Below are positions 22,552-35,225 of a stretch of DNA of 64,000 nucleotides, piece after piece. Below the pieces are notes generated by a model. The model did no database searches and was not told the origin of the DNA. It was given only the letters and a program-made list of their open reading frames with translations. Position 1 is the stretch's first letter. Every line of letters starts with the position of its first letter. The stretch spans positions 62,099,458 to 62,163,457 of the forward strand of contig CM068584.1 of assembly GCA_035048485.1 (NCBI GenBank), written 5' to 3'. Made by a program: the position numbers and the translations under genes. This stretch comes from Pteria penguin (Eukaryota > Mollusca > Bivalvia > Pterioida > Pteriidae).

Positions 22552-23579
22552 CCAAATCAAGGAGGAGAAGCTCCCACTTGCACTCTGACAATATTTAGCT
22601 ATAATGTCTCGTGCAAATGCTGCGCTTGATGTATGTGTAGTTAATTTGACGTGAAATTGTTATTTTGGCAAGTTTGATGTTCGTTAAAGTCAAATTTAGC
22701 AGTATTTCAGCAATATAGTGACAGGTTATAGTTGTCCAGACTTCAGTAAAATTTTCCTGCTGTCGGACAGCCACAACATGGACAGCTAGTGAATCTTAAC
22801 AACGGCGACATTTCAACTCGCAGATTGTTAGCGTTTATCCAAACGAACCAACGACTTTTCGACTATGAGTCCGACACGATTTTAGCTATTGAAAGACTTG
22901 CGTAAAATATGGTCACAGATAAAATATTCGTACAAATGGTGTGAAAGTTGTAAAATGTTTATTAACCATACAACATGCACAAGTAATTCTAAACAAACAA
23001 ACTGTTTTTGTATTTACCAACCCAGCCCCCAATTCAAAAATTAGAACATGAAAAAAATTAAACAAACCAAAAGGCAGACTTTTGGCATAAGAGAGACAAT
23101 CAACAAATACATGTAAATTTTCAGTTGGAACCATGCTGAAGATTTCACAAGTATGTTTTAACAGTAGCAATCGAATATCCTAAGCGTTGAATAAACTTAT
23201 AGGCCGTACCTCATTACGAGTCAAGTTAAACTACGCTAGTAGTGGACAGACAGAAATAAAAAAATTTTCGCCATGGGGCAGACACACATACTCCCGCCAG
23301 CAGAATGATTTTTTGAATATGGTCTCTACCTTGTGGAGATCTGGTCAAATAAATGACAAACCCAAGGGGAAGTTGTGGGCAGTATGAAATTGTACAGCTG
23401 CTTTCCTTGTGAAATGTGTGTGTTGTGATGATTTTGACACAAGAGGCGAGGCTTTTGTTGACGGACTAACACACACACACACCCGTAGGTGTCAGACAAA
23501 GGTTCAATATATATGAGGAATTCTTGTATAGAATTAAAGAAGATTGAATTCTGAAACACGTGAGAGCCTAGAAAACATT
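22552..23579. other. Gene-free DNA
   Basis: No recognised domain. A short (AC)n run is at about 23468-23481. Confidence 0.4.
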
Positions 23580-24040
23580 TACCTATATCAAAATCAATAA
23601 AGATCACCCTCGTTACATGGTGAATGGATCACCCTGGTCCCATAGGAAGTCCATATGCTTGATATGGTGGCCCTAAGTGAAACAATACACACATGACCCC
23701 AGAAACGATATCACTTTCTCAATGTCCAGTACACTTTGCCTTTGACCTTTTGACTTCAAAATCTTTTGTGCCATGAGAAATTTATGTTCATTTTAGAAAG
23801 TTTACCCATGACAGCCCGGAAAGTATTTACCTGTATCAATGTCCAGCACACTTGACCATTGACTCCCAAATCGATAAGGATCATCCTCATCCCATTGGAA
23901 GTCTGTATGTATGGTTTCTTGACTCTAGGTGAGAAGGATAACACTAGAGAACCCGGAAACCATTGCTTCTACAGACGGACGAATAACTTGATTCCAGTAT
24001 ACCCCCAAAACTTCGTTGTGTCATTGAACGTTATCACTCC
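23580..24040. repeat. Degenerate repeat with 'gatcaccctc..cccataggaag' units
   Basis: ggtcccataggaagtccatatg (about 23635) and catcccattggaagtctgtatg (about 23888) with their flanks are variants of one phrase, about 250 bp apart. ccagtacactttgccttt and ccagcacacttgaccatt recur between them. This resembles other molluscan dispersed repeats. No protein is supported. Confidence 0.55.
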
Positions 24041-25728
24041 TCAATAATACTATCACTATCGGAATCATCAATGATATCCTGAAGTCTGGATGGGTCTTGA
24101 ACGTGTTGAGCCCAGTTTCCCAGCCCGGAAACTGTTTCATCACATTGTCGGGCTTATGACAAGTACCATATTATGCTAGTTATGTGGGCACATGCGCCAA
24201 CCACCTAATAATCACCTAGTAGACACCCAAAGTTAGCTTACGTACGTCATCTTCTGCATACACGTGAAAATCAGGGGCTGCGTCTATGGCATCTACATTC
24301 TGCCAATTGTACGTCTTTTTACCTAGGCATTCCTGTTCCACCTGCAAATTCAAGATAGGCACCGTGTGGATCTGACAACGCTTTGTTTTTGTTTTTTTTT
24401 TTGGGGGGGGGGGGGTGTTTTTGTTTTAAGGGGCGGGGGTTATGTATTAATTTCTTTTAATTTCTTACTTTTAATCATTTATAATTATATATGGGTTTGT
24501 TCTTTGGACTTTGTATAACCATCCGTAGTCAGTATTCCCTCCCGTAGGAGACCAGTGCTACAACGCGATCCCACAGGCACATAAATTTCGTTGCTAATAA
24601 AGGCAGAGAACCGAGCTTCTATTGGTGTCACCACAAGTTTTGGTCTGGGGTTTTGCATATGAAACAGTAAGAATGACTTCGGCTTGTACAAGGAATATTC
24701 AGTAGTACCGACGGAAAGCGTGAACCTGGAACTGATTCTGACCTCTTGGTTGCGGGCTGGTATGTCGGATCAGCACACGAGTCGGCGGGGTTTTTTTTCT
24801 TTGACTCATCATTTCGTATTTTGTAGCAACGATGTGAGCATTTATTGCAAATAACACTGTCAACATGATTAGTCAACATGAAGCATCTTCGAAAGATTTT
24901 CCAAATATTTTTGTTGACCTTCCCTCTTTTTTTCTGGCATCGGACGTATACAGCATAGTAAGCAAGTATAATGTTTGGAACTCTTGTCAGGCATTCTGTA
25001 ACAGATCAAAATGAAAACAACAAACATTACCGGCATTTCCGTGTTTCATGTTCCGCCAGTCAAAATATGAGCGCAGATGTCGAGCAGTATGAAACATACA
25101 TGAAAATATTCTTTAGGATTAAATGCATCAACAATGTAAATATGGTGTTGCTCGTGGGTTGCGCTCACACTAAATTTTGAATTTCAGTTCATAAAGTTTC
25201 TTTAAAATGACAAAAATCCGGATACCGTGATAGGTTTTAACGGGTCCTGTGTCATTATCGATCACATAATCGCGTAAGCGTTTTCATTACAAGAACTTCC
25301 AAGTGTAGGATTACGATTTTGCCCACTAGTATCAATCTATTAATCAAAATAAAAAATCACCATTCTACAGGGCCGATTTGTTATATGAAACGTAATTACT
25401 CCTTTAAAATTGTTTTAAACGGGATTTCATTCTAAACTTGATTCTATCATATGTATAACAGTAGATTGTGAAGACGAAGTTATTACAATTTGGTTTCATT
25501 TTTTATGTACTTGGGTGCTGTGGTTTTAGGGGAGGCAATATTCATGGATTTATAAAATCTCTTGAATATGCCTCTTGCGGACATGTGGATCAACAGATTT
25601 TTACCTATCATTGAAAAGTAGAATTTTCTTATACACTAATGACAATTTATTCCGTATTTTATAATTTCCAGTAATCGAAAGTGTTGCTTGACTTGTTTTT
25701 TAACTTTTGTATATTTGCAGTGCTGTTG
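24041..25728. other. Gene-free DNA with homopolymer runs
   Basis: T-run followed by G-run at about 24388-24415. No recognised coding domain or RNA gene. Confidence 0.4.
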
Positions 25729-25732
25729 CAAT

Positions 25733-25774
25733 ATGAGATTCGTTGTATTACATGTATCATTATCCGTGGCTAGT
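25733..25774 (+). other. Possible signal-peptide exon
   Basis: An acceptor-like 'tatatttgcag' precedes an ATG at 25733. Fourteen hydrophobic codons (MRFVVLHVSLSVAS) run into a donor gtaagc at 25775. The stretch VVLHVS resembles the signal-peptide exon at 18903 (FFVLHVSVG). It could be the first exon of a decayed relative of that gene. No downstream exons were found, so this is tentative. Confidence 0.25.
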
Positions 25775-25857
25775 GTAAGCTTGTTATTTATTGAAAAAGA
25801 TAAGTGTATCTTATAATAAATATCGTCTTATTTCACGTAATACAAAATATTAAAATG

Positions 25858-26060
25858 GAATTCACAGGATTTGACTCTTTCTACGGGGTATATGTGACGG
25901 GTGTTACTAGCAAGCAGGAGATGCTCACTCTCCCCGGGCACCTGATCTCACTCCATCACAGGGGTTCACATATGCTCTTCAAGTAGACATATTTTGTTAT
26001 TTTCCATTTGTTTTTCATTTTCACTGATTTTGTATGTCCTATGGTTTCATGATTTTTGGA
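25858..26060. repeat. Probable dispersed repeat
   Basis: The phrase gggtatatgtgacgggtgtt, then gcaggagatgctcactctcc and gggcacctgatctcac, has the form of a repeat I associate with bivalve genomes. Only one copy is in this window, so this rests on recollection and not on internal comparison. Confidence 0.35.
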
Positions 26061-27751
26061 CTTGTGGTTTGGATTTATCCATCATCTTTACATGTTTACA
26101 AATGTAGATTCGGCATAACAGTTAATATATAACGCAGCTTCCTTTCTCCTCTCATCTTCACTTGCATTGCATTTTCTTTTGGCCCTAAATATTATTTATA
26201 ATATTACTGTATATGTAATATCGGTGAAATAATTTCATAAGAGGGCCGTGTAAACGATCTGGTAGAGCCTAGGGGTTCAGCAACTTTTCCATAGGCTATG
26301 TTTACAAACATTTTCTCCTATTTTAGTTTAAAGGTAAACGCCTCCTCATTTCCTCTTTAAAGGCGGAAATTCTCTACTACGACTGTCTGGATCTATTCCT
26401 GTATCCTGTACTATCGATATGTTTATACTGAATAATAAGAGATGTGCGTTTATGGGTACCATGATAGGGAAAAGGAAAAGAAATGTGTATACGGCAAGAT
26501 GTAAATGTTACATCAGATGCCATTCAGTACTGAGATCGTATTATTCCAATGGTTTGTTCATTTGAAGAGATGTAGAGTTTAAATGCACTGATTGTATTTG
26601 TGCAGTAAATACATTTTGGATATATTTAAAAAAAAGATGTACGGTAGTTATTAATAAAAGCAGTAAAACTTAACCCCATGTAAAATGTTCTGTTATATCA
26701 AGCACTTGGCGCATCTGTATGTCATGTGTATATTTCCTTTGAACATTGGTTCATTGGGTGTCGTTAAAAATACTGTAGGCAATTATCAAGAATCGATTTA
26801 AGATATTCTCAGCTTAGCCTTGGTCAGCTCGGCCCAGATGACAGTCGATTCGCCCCATTACCTGGTCAAGCAGGACCACTGATTTTCAGTAGTGGTTTTA
26901 TATCGTCAGATACTGGTATGTCCTTACGCTAATATATACGTGATTCACATACTTGTTTTCTTACACAAGACAAAGAAAGGTAACTCCGACCTACTATATC
27001 ACGAAATTTATTTGTCGTAAGACAAATATATTTTAAATGTATGGAAATTCAGTCTTATATCACACTATTAGAAAAGGTGAAGAACATTGAAATAGAAACG
27101 ATCACAGGAGAAAGCAGTGAAGAGGGGACAATCGCGTTGCCCTGAATATCGATCCCATTTATTCAAGCGCTAGAATATAGACGGAAAGAAAGCAAGTTGA
27201 TTCGCATTGCGCTTTGACAATGAGGAGTGAAGACAATATAGTTGTCGCACGTTTACAAGTTTTGTCTGGGTTGTTGTATCATTGATGTTCATAATTCATT
27301 TTATTTCTATTTATCGAAGTCACTTTGTGCAATTTTGCTTTAAATATATTGCAAGTTCACCTATATTCTTAAAAATTTCCTGGACGTACTTAATACAAAA
27401 TTATAAACTATGAAAATCCATAGTCTTTTGCATATTTTCTTATTCTGACGTGTTTCTTTGGTGAAAAAGCCCATCATCATCTCCTCACACCCTTTTCCCT
27501 ATCACCTAGTTGCGATGACTTCAAGAAATACAGATCATTATCTGAGTTTATTGATTTGTATATAACTAAAGAATTGAAAACCACAGAGAGATAAAGACGG
27601 ACAGACAGACAAACGTGGAATGTCACAGGAACCCCGTCTTGATAATTTATTATGTACAGGTTTTATCGAATACAAAGAGACATGCGTTCATATATCTATT
27701 GATAGTATACAAGTATAAATATGATAATAGGTCATTGGCTCTATGATTATC
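26061..27751. other. Gene-free DNA
   Basis: No recognised domain, RNA gene or transposon end. Confidence 0.4.
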
Positions 27752-27877
27752 ATAAAAGCTAGTCTCACCACAAAAAGCCGAGATATTACGAAATTTTTTT
27801 ATGGGAGCGAGGTCGACCTAGGTCAACCTCACTCCCATATAGTTTATGAATACTAAATGAACGTCTGACCCAAATGC
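27752..27877 (+). repeat. 126-bp repeat, copy 1 of an inverted pair, with an internal palindrome
   Basis: It matches the reverse complement of 31326-31451 in order: aaagct.g.ctc, aaaaagccgag, ggtcaacctca.tcc, tttatgaata, and cgtctgacccaaatgc. At 27800-27839 a 40-bp imperfect palindrome (18 of 20 pairs) is centred on acctaggt. Confidence 0.8.
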
Positions 27878-28679
27878 AAATAAAAGAAATGTCAAATCGA
27901 CAGACCGTGACATTTAACTGGTGGCGATCTGCACGGACGGTCAACATGGCTGTACAAAACGTATGAAAACTTTATTCCGTCACTATGCACAGTACATAGA
28001 TATTTAACACTTACAGCACTAGACAGATTCAGTTATTTACATTTTTAGATTTATTTAATTCCTTTACAACAATTTAGTTATGTGTCTATTATTTCATTTT
28101 TGACTGGTATTATACAATACGGATGCAAGTCTACATGTATAATGTAAACATGCATATATGTTATTACATTTCATAACATGATCTACCACAGATAGGAGAC
28201 ACCGGGGTCTTGTCAGGCTAAGCATTCCCGCTTCTTGCCTTATCCTTTACACCAGTCTTCCATATCTACCCGGATTGCATTCGCTAAAGTTCACTCGCCT
28301 CAAATTTGCACTTCTTCCCTGCATCCCACCCCTTCCCCCAGATCTTCTCAGTCCCACCTCACCTCAAATATTAAATTAAATTCGAATTTAGTATACAGCA
28401 TTCCTACGGACACTTTCTTGAATTTAGAATGTTCGAATATAAGTATTTTTACATTTACAGAGACAGAAATGATGGAGATGAAAATAGCTGTTTGTACTTC
28501 AAACAACATATGTTCTTTTGATCTATTCGTTCTTCCTTTGGGAGAGGGGTAGCAGTGACGGATGAGTAAGAAGTTCCGCATGGTTTTGTATAATTTTATG
28601 AATGGGGATCCATGTCATGTCGAATATCTATTAGTGAACAACACTTTTATTAATTCTAATTAATATATGATTTTTAAAA
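27878..28679. other. Gene-free DNA between repeat and LINE remnant
   Basis: A 105-codon frame at 28235-28552 has no recognisable domain. Confidence 0.35.
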
Positions 28680-30285
28680 ATTTTTTCGTTCTCTTAACCC
28701 CTCGCTCAATCCAGCTAAAACGAAAATTATATGGATAGGCTCTAAAAAGTACAGCAAGGAAGATTATCCCCATAGTAGATGGATACTTGATTGGGGTGCA
28801 ACAAAATTTTCTCTTTTAGGTATTGAGTTTTCAGTGAACTTGAATGAAATGATAGATCTGAACTATCAAAAGCAAATTCCAAAAACGAAGGCCCTCTTCA
28901 ACCAATGGAGAAAAAGAATTTTATCTCCAATTGGAAGAATTATGGTGGCTAAGTCACTCGTTATTCCAAAACTACCAGATCCTAATGGGGATACTATAAA
29001 TTGAATTATTAAATATTTATTCAATTTTATATGGGGATCAAAAATTGACAGAATAAAAATGGAGGTTTTGACCCAAGAGTATGAAAGGAGGGAGGGGGGG
29101 GGAGCTGAAAATGATTAACTTAGAAAATTTCATTACTTCCTTAAAATCTGCTTGGATTAAGAGTAATTAAAGGGGAACAATCATGGTTGCATATATCGGA
29201 AGCAGAATATGGCAAAAATGTTACTAGTCATATATCTGACTTTGGTGATAAATATGTAAGTTATCTTATTAAAAGAAATGAAAATTTATTTTGGAAAGAC
29301 ACACTTAGTGCTTGGTTAAAAGTTATAAAGAAACAACTTGTAGAATGCAATCATGAAAATACATGTAATATATTTACAATACCTATATGGTATAACTTTT
29401 CAATTACAGTAAATCATAAACATTTATTCATAAAAGAATGGTATGAAAAAGGTGTGAAAATAATTGATTATTTTTAAGAGGGTTTTTTCTTATCTAAAGT
29501 TGATTTTGAGGCAAAGTATAATGTGGCTAATGTATGCTTTCTTACATACTAAGGTATTAAATGTGCTATTCTGCAAGTTTTAAGATCATTAAATATTTCT
29601 GAAGGTGATATAGAATTTGAAACAAATATTCCATATATTACATTTCATCTTAAAGTTCTGTTTTTACATTAAAAAGTAAGTAAATTTGTATATCAGTTTA
29701 TGAATTCCAAACTAGTAATACCATCTGCAATTTCGAAGTGGAATCAATGTCATACATTTAATGTTAATGTAAAGGAAATATTTACAACTTGTTTCAAGAC
29801 AACATGAGATCCAGCTATTCAGTGGTTACAATTTCGTACTATTCACAGAATTTTACCAATAGGCTGGTATCTAAAACAAAATCAATATTAAAGATTGTGA
29901 TATCTGCCAGTTCTGTAAAACTGAAGTTGAAACTTTTGAACATGTGTTTTTCAACTGTACTTGTGTTCTACCTTTATGGAGGAACTTAATGCAAAATATT
30001 TATAACAAAACTACATTAATTGTAAATTTTAATATTCAAAATCTTTTATTTGGTGTAAAATATTCTAAGGACAGTACTGCACTTAATTTCATAATTCTAT
30101 CTACTAAGCAGTATATCTATGTAAACGTAAAGCAAAATAAGAGCCTTTTCTGTGACTGACTTTTAAAATTTATTAAATCTAAATATACTATTGAAAAATT
30201 TATTGCATATAAATCTTTCCATGCAATCCATTTTATTAAAAGATGGAGTAAATGGAAACCTTTTGTGGAAAGTGATTAATGTACC
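28680..30285 (+). pseudogene. L1/Tx1-like non-LTR retrotransposon remnant (C-terminal part)
   Basis: Frames joined across many stops read as the region after the reverse transcriptase active site. NPAKTKIIWIGSKKYS starts near 28707. LGIEFSVNLNEMIDLNY follows at 28819-28870, then QWRKRILSPIGRIMVAKSL and NFIWGSKIDRIKMEV. Farther on are DPAIQWLQFRTIHRILP (about 29808-29860), then CDICQFCKTEVETFEHVFF-like zinc-knuckle sequence (about 29900-29950), and RWSKWKPFV (about 30240). The domain order matches L1/Tx1-type pol proteins of aquatic animals. The catalytic RT half is absent. It is a 5'-truncated, decayed copy. Confidence 0.8.
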
Positions 30286-31325
30286 TGTATATTTTGTAGT
30301 ATGCAAGGTATATTAAGATATTCTGTAACATATATGTATACTGTATTATAACTTACAACAATAACTTAATATAATTTACAGTATATTTCGTTAAAACAAG
30401 ACCAGTAATTACCTTATTCATAGTACTCTTCATAATAGTGATGAATATTTAATACATGTAATATGTATGTGTGTATGAACGTTTAAACTTGATGTACATT
30501 GATGTATAATTGTAGTTGATATCTGTAACACCAAGCTCAATATATCATGTTGAAATAATTATCAGCAGCACCTATTTTCATTATATGTTGTCTTGTCTAT
30601 CTAAGTGTTTGTGCGTCCTTTTTTATGTGTTTAACTTGTGTTCAGTGCTTTACTTCACAATGTATAATACTAAATGTTATATAATTATATTTAATACATT
30701 AAACAAAAAATAAAAGCAAAATAATATTCATCCCTGGCAATATAAGAGACAAATCCTTTTCATGGCTTTACAGTTAACACATAACACTTTAGATCGGTAA
30801 CCCCTTCCTTTTTATTGAAAATCACTTCATTCGCCCCTGATGTGTAAGTTCAATGAGTTTCGTACTTTACAAATAACATTATTCAGTATACACCCACTAT
30901 GTAGGATTTACATTTGCATGGAGAGGGTGGGTTCGTTACAAGTACAACTGAACAGACGATACTATTTGTACATTATGATATATGTCATACCTGGTCATAT
31001 TACAATATCTAAATAACTAGTACATATAATGTAATTTGTTTGTTCAACTTTAAAATTTGTTTATTCACGTTATGCACAGTTGGGTGGGTGGCCTTTTAGT
31101 GGCAAAATGCATACAACATTACAGTATCATGTGATCTATTGTTATAAATAATTTTGTATTGTTTATGTATGTTACTTAAATAAAATGAAGAAACAAAAAA
31201 TGAAATATATAAAGATAATTAAATGTACTTCTGTTTGCGACGCCATGTTTCTTCTGACGTGTCTTCGATCACGGTTGCATGACCCTACCTGTTTCTTTTA
31301 TACAGTGGGCGAGAGTTCTGTCCGA
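30286..31325. other. AT-rich DNA without a recognised gene
   Basis: 3' flank of the LINE remnant. Only low-complexity frames. Confidence 0.35.
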
Positions 31326-31451
31326 GCATTTGGGTCAGACGCTCATTTGAATATTCATAAAATATATAGGAATGAGGTTGACCTTGGTCAACGTTGCTCC
31401 GTTAAAAATTGTCGAGAACCTCGGCTTTTTATGCTGAGAGGCCAGCTTTAA
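31326..31451 (-). repeat. 126-bp repeat, copy 2 of an inverted pair
   Basis: Reverse-complement relative of 27752-27877. The two copies face each other about 3.45 kb apart with the L1/Tx1-like remnant between them. The central palindrome is more decayed here. Confidence 0.8.
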
Positions 31452-31947
31452 ACACGGAATAGAAGGGGAGAGAAAAAAAGTTAAACTAGAGATTGGAACT
31501 ATTACAGGATGCCTGCGGTCTCTGGATGTGTACTACGTCTCATGTTAGGGTAAATATAAATATTATGTGTTTTAATTTCCTATTATATCATATTAAGACA
31601 TAGATCAAGGTAAAAATCATATGAATGATATCATCTTACTTAGTAGAGTTTCTATATAAATATACCAAACTAAGCTGTTTTAACATTCCTCTCTGCTCAC
31701 ACTTTTCGACAATTACATAATGCGCGCCTTAATACATCATGCATATGTTTGTATTGAATATTAACAGACCTGTGTCGATAGATGTAGTAATCAGAGGCAA
31801 AAAACGAACAAACACACAACTATCTTTTTATCCGAAAGAATTATGATTTTGTTGTCGTCAAAAAGGGAGGCGGATTTTGAAACTACAAATTATTATGATA
31901 CGAAGAATCCTTTGGTCCCTACTATTACAGTTGATTCCTTCATCAGG
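31452..31947. other. Gene-free DNA
   Basis: No recognised feature. Confidence 0.35.
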
Positions 31948-32106
31948 GACAGGCGTGGTGTAGTGGTTAAGCGCTTGGCTTGCAGTGCCGAAGATCTGGT
32001 TTCGATTCCCGGGTTGCACAACAATGTTTAAAAGGTTGGTTACCTCCTGCTTCCATGTCGCGATATAACTGAAATATTGTTGAAAGCGAGGTAAAATAAC
32101 CAATCT
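31948..32106 (+). mobile_element. Short tRNA-derived SINE, family B, copy 2
   Basis: The head has gtgtagtggttaagcgcttgg (A box) and ggtttcgattcccgggttgc (B box). The body carries ggttggttacctcctgcttcc, and the tail ends with ataactgaaatattgttgaa then agcgaggtaaaa. It is the same family as 9734-9876 in the opposite orientation. The expected gcgacgtaaaac is mutated to gcgaggtaaaat here. Confidence 0.88.
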
Positions 32107-33179
32107 TCCTTTTTGGCCAAATTTAATATCCATAATGTTTTTCTTTGTGCTTAATTGCCTTATGAAGGACAAAACATTATGTAAAATGGCATATAAATAT
32201 TGGTGTAATTTTGGCAGAAATAAATAGCTATATTCAAAACTTGATAGGACATAGACGTTAAGCAAATACACACAATGCCATGGACCTTTTATACAGAGCT
32301 CTATTCTTCGACTTCAAATCGAAAGCATGGTTCCTGCATTTGATTATATGAATGATTACTTGTGTATTATTTCACTGCAATGCACTTTTCATTGTGACGT
32401 TCAGATCTGTTTTCCCAACATTTTTTAAATATAAATTAAGGCATTATTAGTGATACTTGGTCGAGATCGTGTAATGTAACAACCCCGGGGGGGGGGGATG
32501 AAAGAGAAAGGATGACAGTTATGTATGGATATTTTTTTTTCTTTATTAGTTTGACAAATTCAAATTCATAATCGTTTTATCTAAGTTAGTTTGCATTACA
32601 TTAATGTGTATATCAATGTGTATTCCGTGTGTCACTGTAACTAGTAAATGATATAACTGTAGCTGTTAAATAACCAATCCATGTTGTCTTGTCATTTCAA
32701 TAATTTAAATAAAATTGGAATTGACCGAGATCATTTAACAATGGAAAATATAAAGCTTGAATGCATTTAAAGAGAGCATCGATAGTTTTTTTTATTTTTT
32801 TATTCTTACATAAGTTGAAATTGTTATTTAAATTATAGTAAAGGCATCCTTTGATACACATAATATAGATTGATTTGAACAAAACTGCATAAATAGACTG
32901 ATAAACAATACTAAATACCCATCAACTTCATGATTATCCACAATATGACTCATTTTGTCTTTATTTAAATATAAAGCATATAAATCAGAATTCATTGGCT
33001 GTTGATATAAAGTGCATAATACAGGTCATACCACATTTACTCTGTACTGTAAACATATACCGGAGCTTTTAATAAATTTCAATCCTATTTAAGAGCTGTC
33101 CGGTTGAACAAAGGACCCGTAGATGCAAAACGGTTAAACACCAGTAATATGGTAAGTATACAAAGTACAAAGAGATGCT
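32107..33179. other. AT-rich DNA without a recognised gene
   Basis: A G-run at about 32487-32497. No coding domain. Confidence 0.4.
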
Positions 33180-33520
33180 TTCTCAATAAATTCAAGATAT
33201 GATCAAGAAAAGAGCAGCGGAGATTGTAGATCAGGCCTCACTAGTAACAAGCGATCAATTTCTAAGTACTATATTTGTTCGCCCAAAGTAAGACAGAGGC
33301 TCGAGACCGATCTTCAGTCTGAAGAAATTGGACAGGTATTTCAACTACAAACACTTAAAAATGGAAGGTTTTCTGGTCGTGAAAACAACATTAAGACAAA
33401 ATTGATCTAAAAAGCAAAAGTCAGAAGAAATTCTGCTATTCATCTAAGAGGGGGAAACCCTAGAATTCAGAGCCCGCCTTTTCGATTATGGCAGTGGTTT
33501 CTGCAATTTAATAATCAGCA
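33180..33520 (+). pseudogene. DIRS/Ngaro-like reverse transcriptase fragment
   Basis: On the plus strand the sequence reads KRAAEIVDQASLVTSDQFL, then STIFVRPK, a stop, and RPIFSLKKLDRYFNYKHLKM (about 33306-33365). This is the finger region of tyrosine-recombinase retroelement RTs. A further frame gives TLEFRARLF and PFRLWQW (33456-33500), like the EFRALPFGL segment. It is broken by stops and small shifts. The active-site YxDD was not found, so only the N-terminal part of the domain is present. Confidence 0.7.
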
Positions 33521-33639
33521 TGACGTTGTACAAGTTCCACCACCTTATTCATCTGCAATGAGTAAAAAGAAAGGTGTGATAAGAATTTGCATTATATTCC
33601 AGTCTCTAGGGATACCGAGATGGGTGGGTGATTTCAGTG

Positions 33640-35225
33640 AGAGAAAGTCCAAATTTGTAGGATTCCGATGTTGAAGTACCCTTGAATATATGTATCTATA
33701 TATGTGTCCTAGTGTGACTACAAACCATCTTGATATGTGCATGCTTTCACTGCTTTTTGTGGTCGATTAAAACGTTTAAAGAATTGAGTTTTTTTCCCCT
33801 CTTAGTGGTTGAGTTCTGTCTATATTATCTGTAATGCATATGTGCACATCTAATTTACCATTCTTTAATTTCAGAAAAGGAATTTTGAGTAGTGAACTGC
33901 CAACATTTTGTGTCTTAGGCAATCGAGCTAATGTGCAAATTATTTCATCTTGGTCAAATCTGATGAGTTTAATATCTAAATTTTTAACGCTGATATTTTG
34001 CTGGCGACATTAACGCAAATGTTTTGTGGGATAAAGATTTTAATGATAAATCCCAATTTTCCTCTGAGGATTTGATGTATTTCAGCAGTATGTTTATATC
34101 CCAGGTTTCCTAGGGCGCCTTGAGGTACATGCCCCTTTCATTATTTGTCTTACGAGGAGTAATTTACCTATTTTGATCCCCTGGATCGTCCTGTGGTAAA
34201 CGGATATCGGCTGACCTTTAACTATAGTACGACATTCACATTCCCCTTTTGTAAGATAGAGGATAAAACAATTCCCTATATACTCCATAGAGGCGCAAAA
34301 TGTATCAACTTGTTCACTTCACCTAGCCCGGTGTTTCCAGGAGCTGTTTGCTCTGAAACTCCTTGACTTTCCATGGGTCCCTTGACATTTTCCAAGACAC
34401 AAGCTTCAATGACCCTCTGTCTATCAGTGGATGAGTTCCTCCCCCTGTTGCTCGTAATATATCTGGTTGAGGGGGCAGTAAAATTGGTGGCTGGATAGAT
34501 AACTGCAGTAGAATTAGGTGATAAGGTTGTGTCTGCCAAGCTGGCGTAATTAGTACTATTTCTCCACTTGTTTCTGGATTTTGGAGAGGCATCGTGGAAT
34601 CATGCAAAATGGGGGAAATGCGTATCTCCCTTCTCCATGTTCCAATCTGGAAAGCATCCGGGGATACTGTTAGGGGACCGTGTCTCTATCTCATATAACT
34701 TGGACTTGAGCACTCCATCGGTCTGCAAACAGATCCAGCTTGATTGGTCCAATCACTTCGTCCAACTGCTTGAATATTGTTAGGTTCATTTTCCAACTCA
34801 TATCTTCTCCCAATCTGCAATGTAATTCTGTGATCCCGTGAGATATTCTGCACTATGATTTTTTTCCATGCAAAACTCTACTTGGATTTCGTCCCTCATA
34901 TTATGTTTATGTAAGTCACTGCTGTGACATTGTCCATCATCAAATGAATATGGGCATTCTCTTCTCCTTGATCAAATATTCTAAAGCTATTTTTGCATCG
35001 TTCTGTATAGTTAATTGGGGACCCGTGGTCAAAATTTGTTTTATATTCCAATTCTTTATTTTCTGTATCCACTAATTTATTTCTATTATAGATGACAGTG
35101 TAATTAAACTGTGGTAGGTCTGGAATTTCAACAATCATTTTTTTCTGGTGCATTTGCAGATCCTTTGTATACAACGCTGCCGATTTGATAGCCTCGACTG
35201 TGGAGTTCAATGTGCGAAGTAAACT
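33640..35225 (-). pseudogene. DIRS-like retroelement fragment: RNase H then tyrosine recombinase
   Basis: Read right to left. MNSTVEAIKSAALYTKDLQ (35210 on) leads to an RNase H core ENAHIHLMMDNVTAVTYIN (about 34960-34905). DLFADRWS (about 34720) and YAFPPFCMIPRCLSKIQ (34630-34575) follow, then a proline-rich linker. A tyrosine-recombinase-like part begins near 34180 (GKLLLVRQIMKGACTSRRPR), continues WDINILLKYIKSSEENWDLS (34105-34040) and LDIKLIRFDQDEIICTLARL (about 33985-33920), and fades near 33660 (HISRWFVVTLGHIY). Frameshifts and stops occur throughout. The domain order RNase H to YR is characteristic of DIRS-like elements. Catalytic residues of the recombinase are not clearly conserved. 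Confidence 0.75.
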
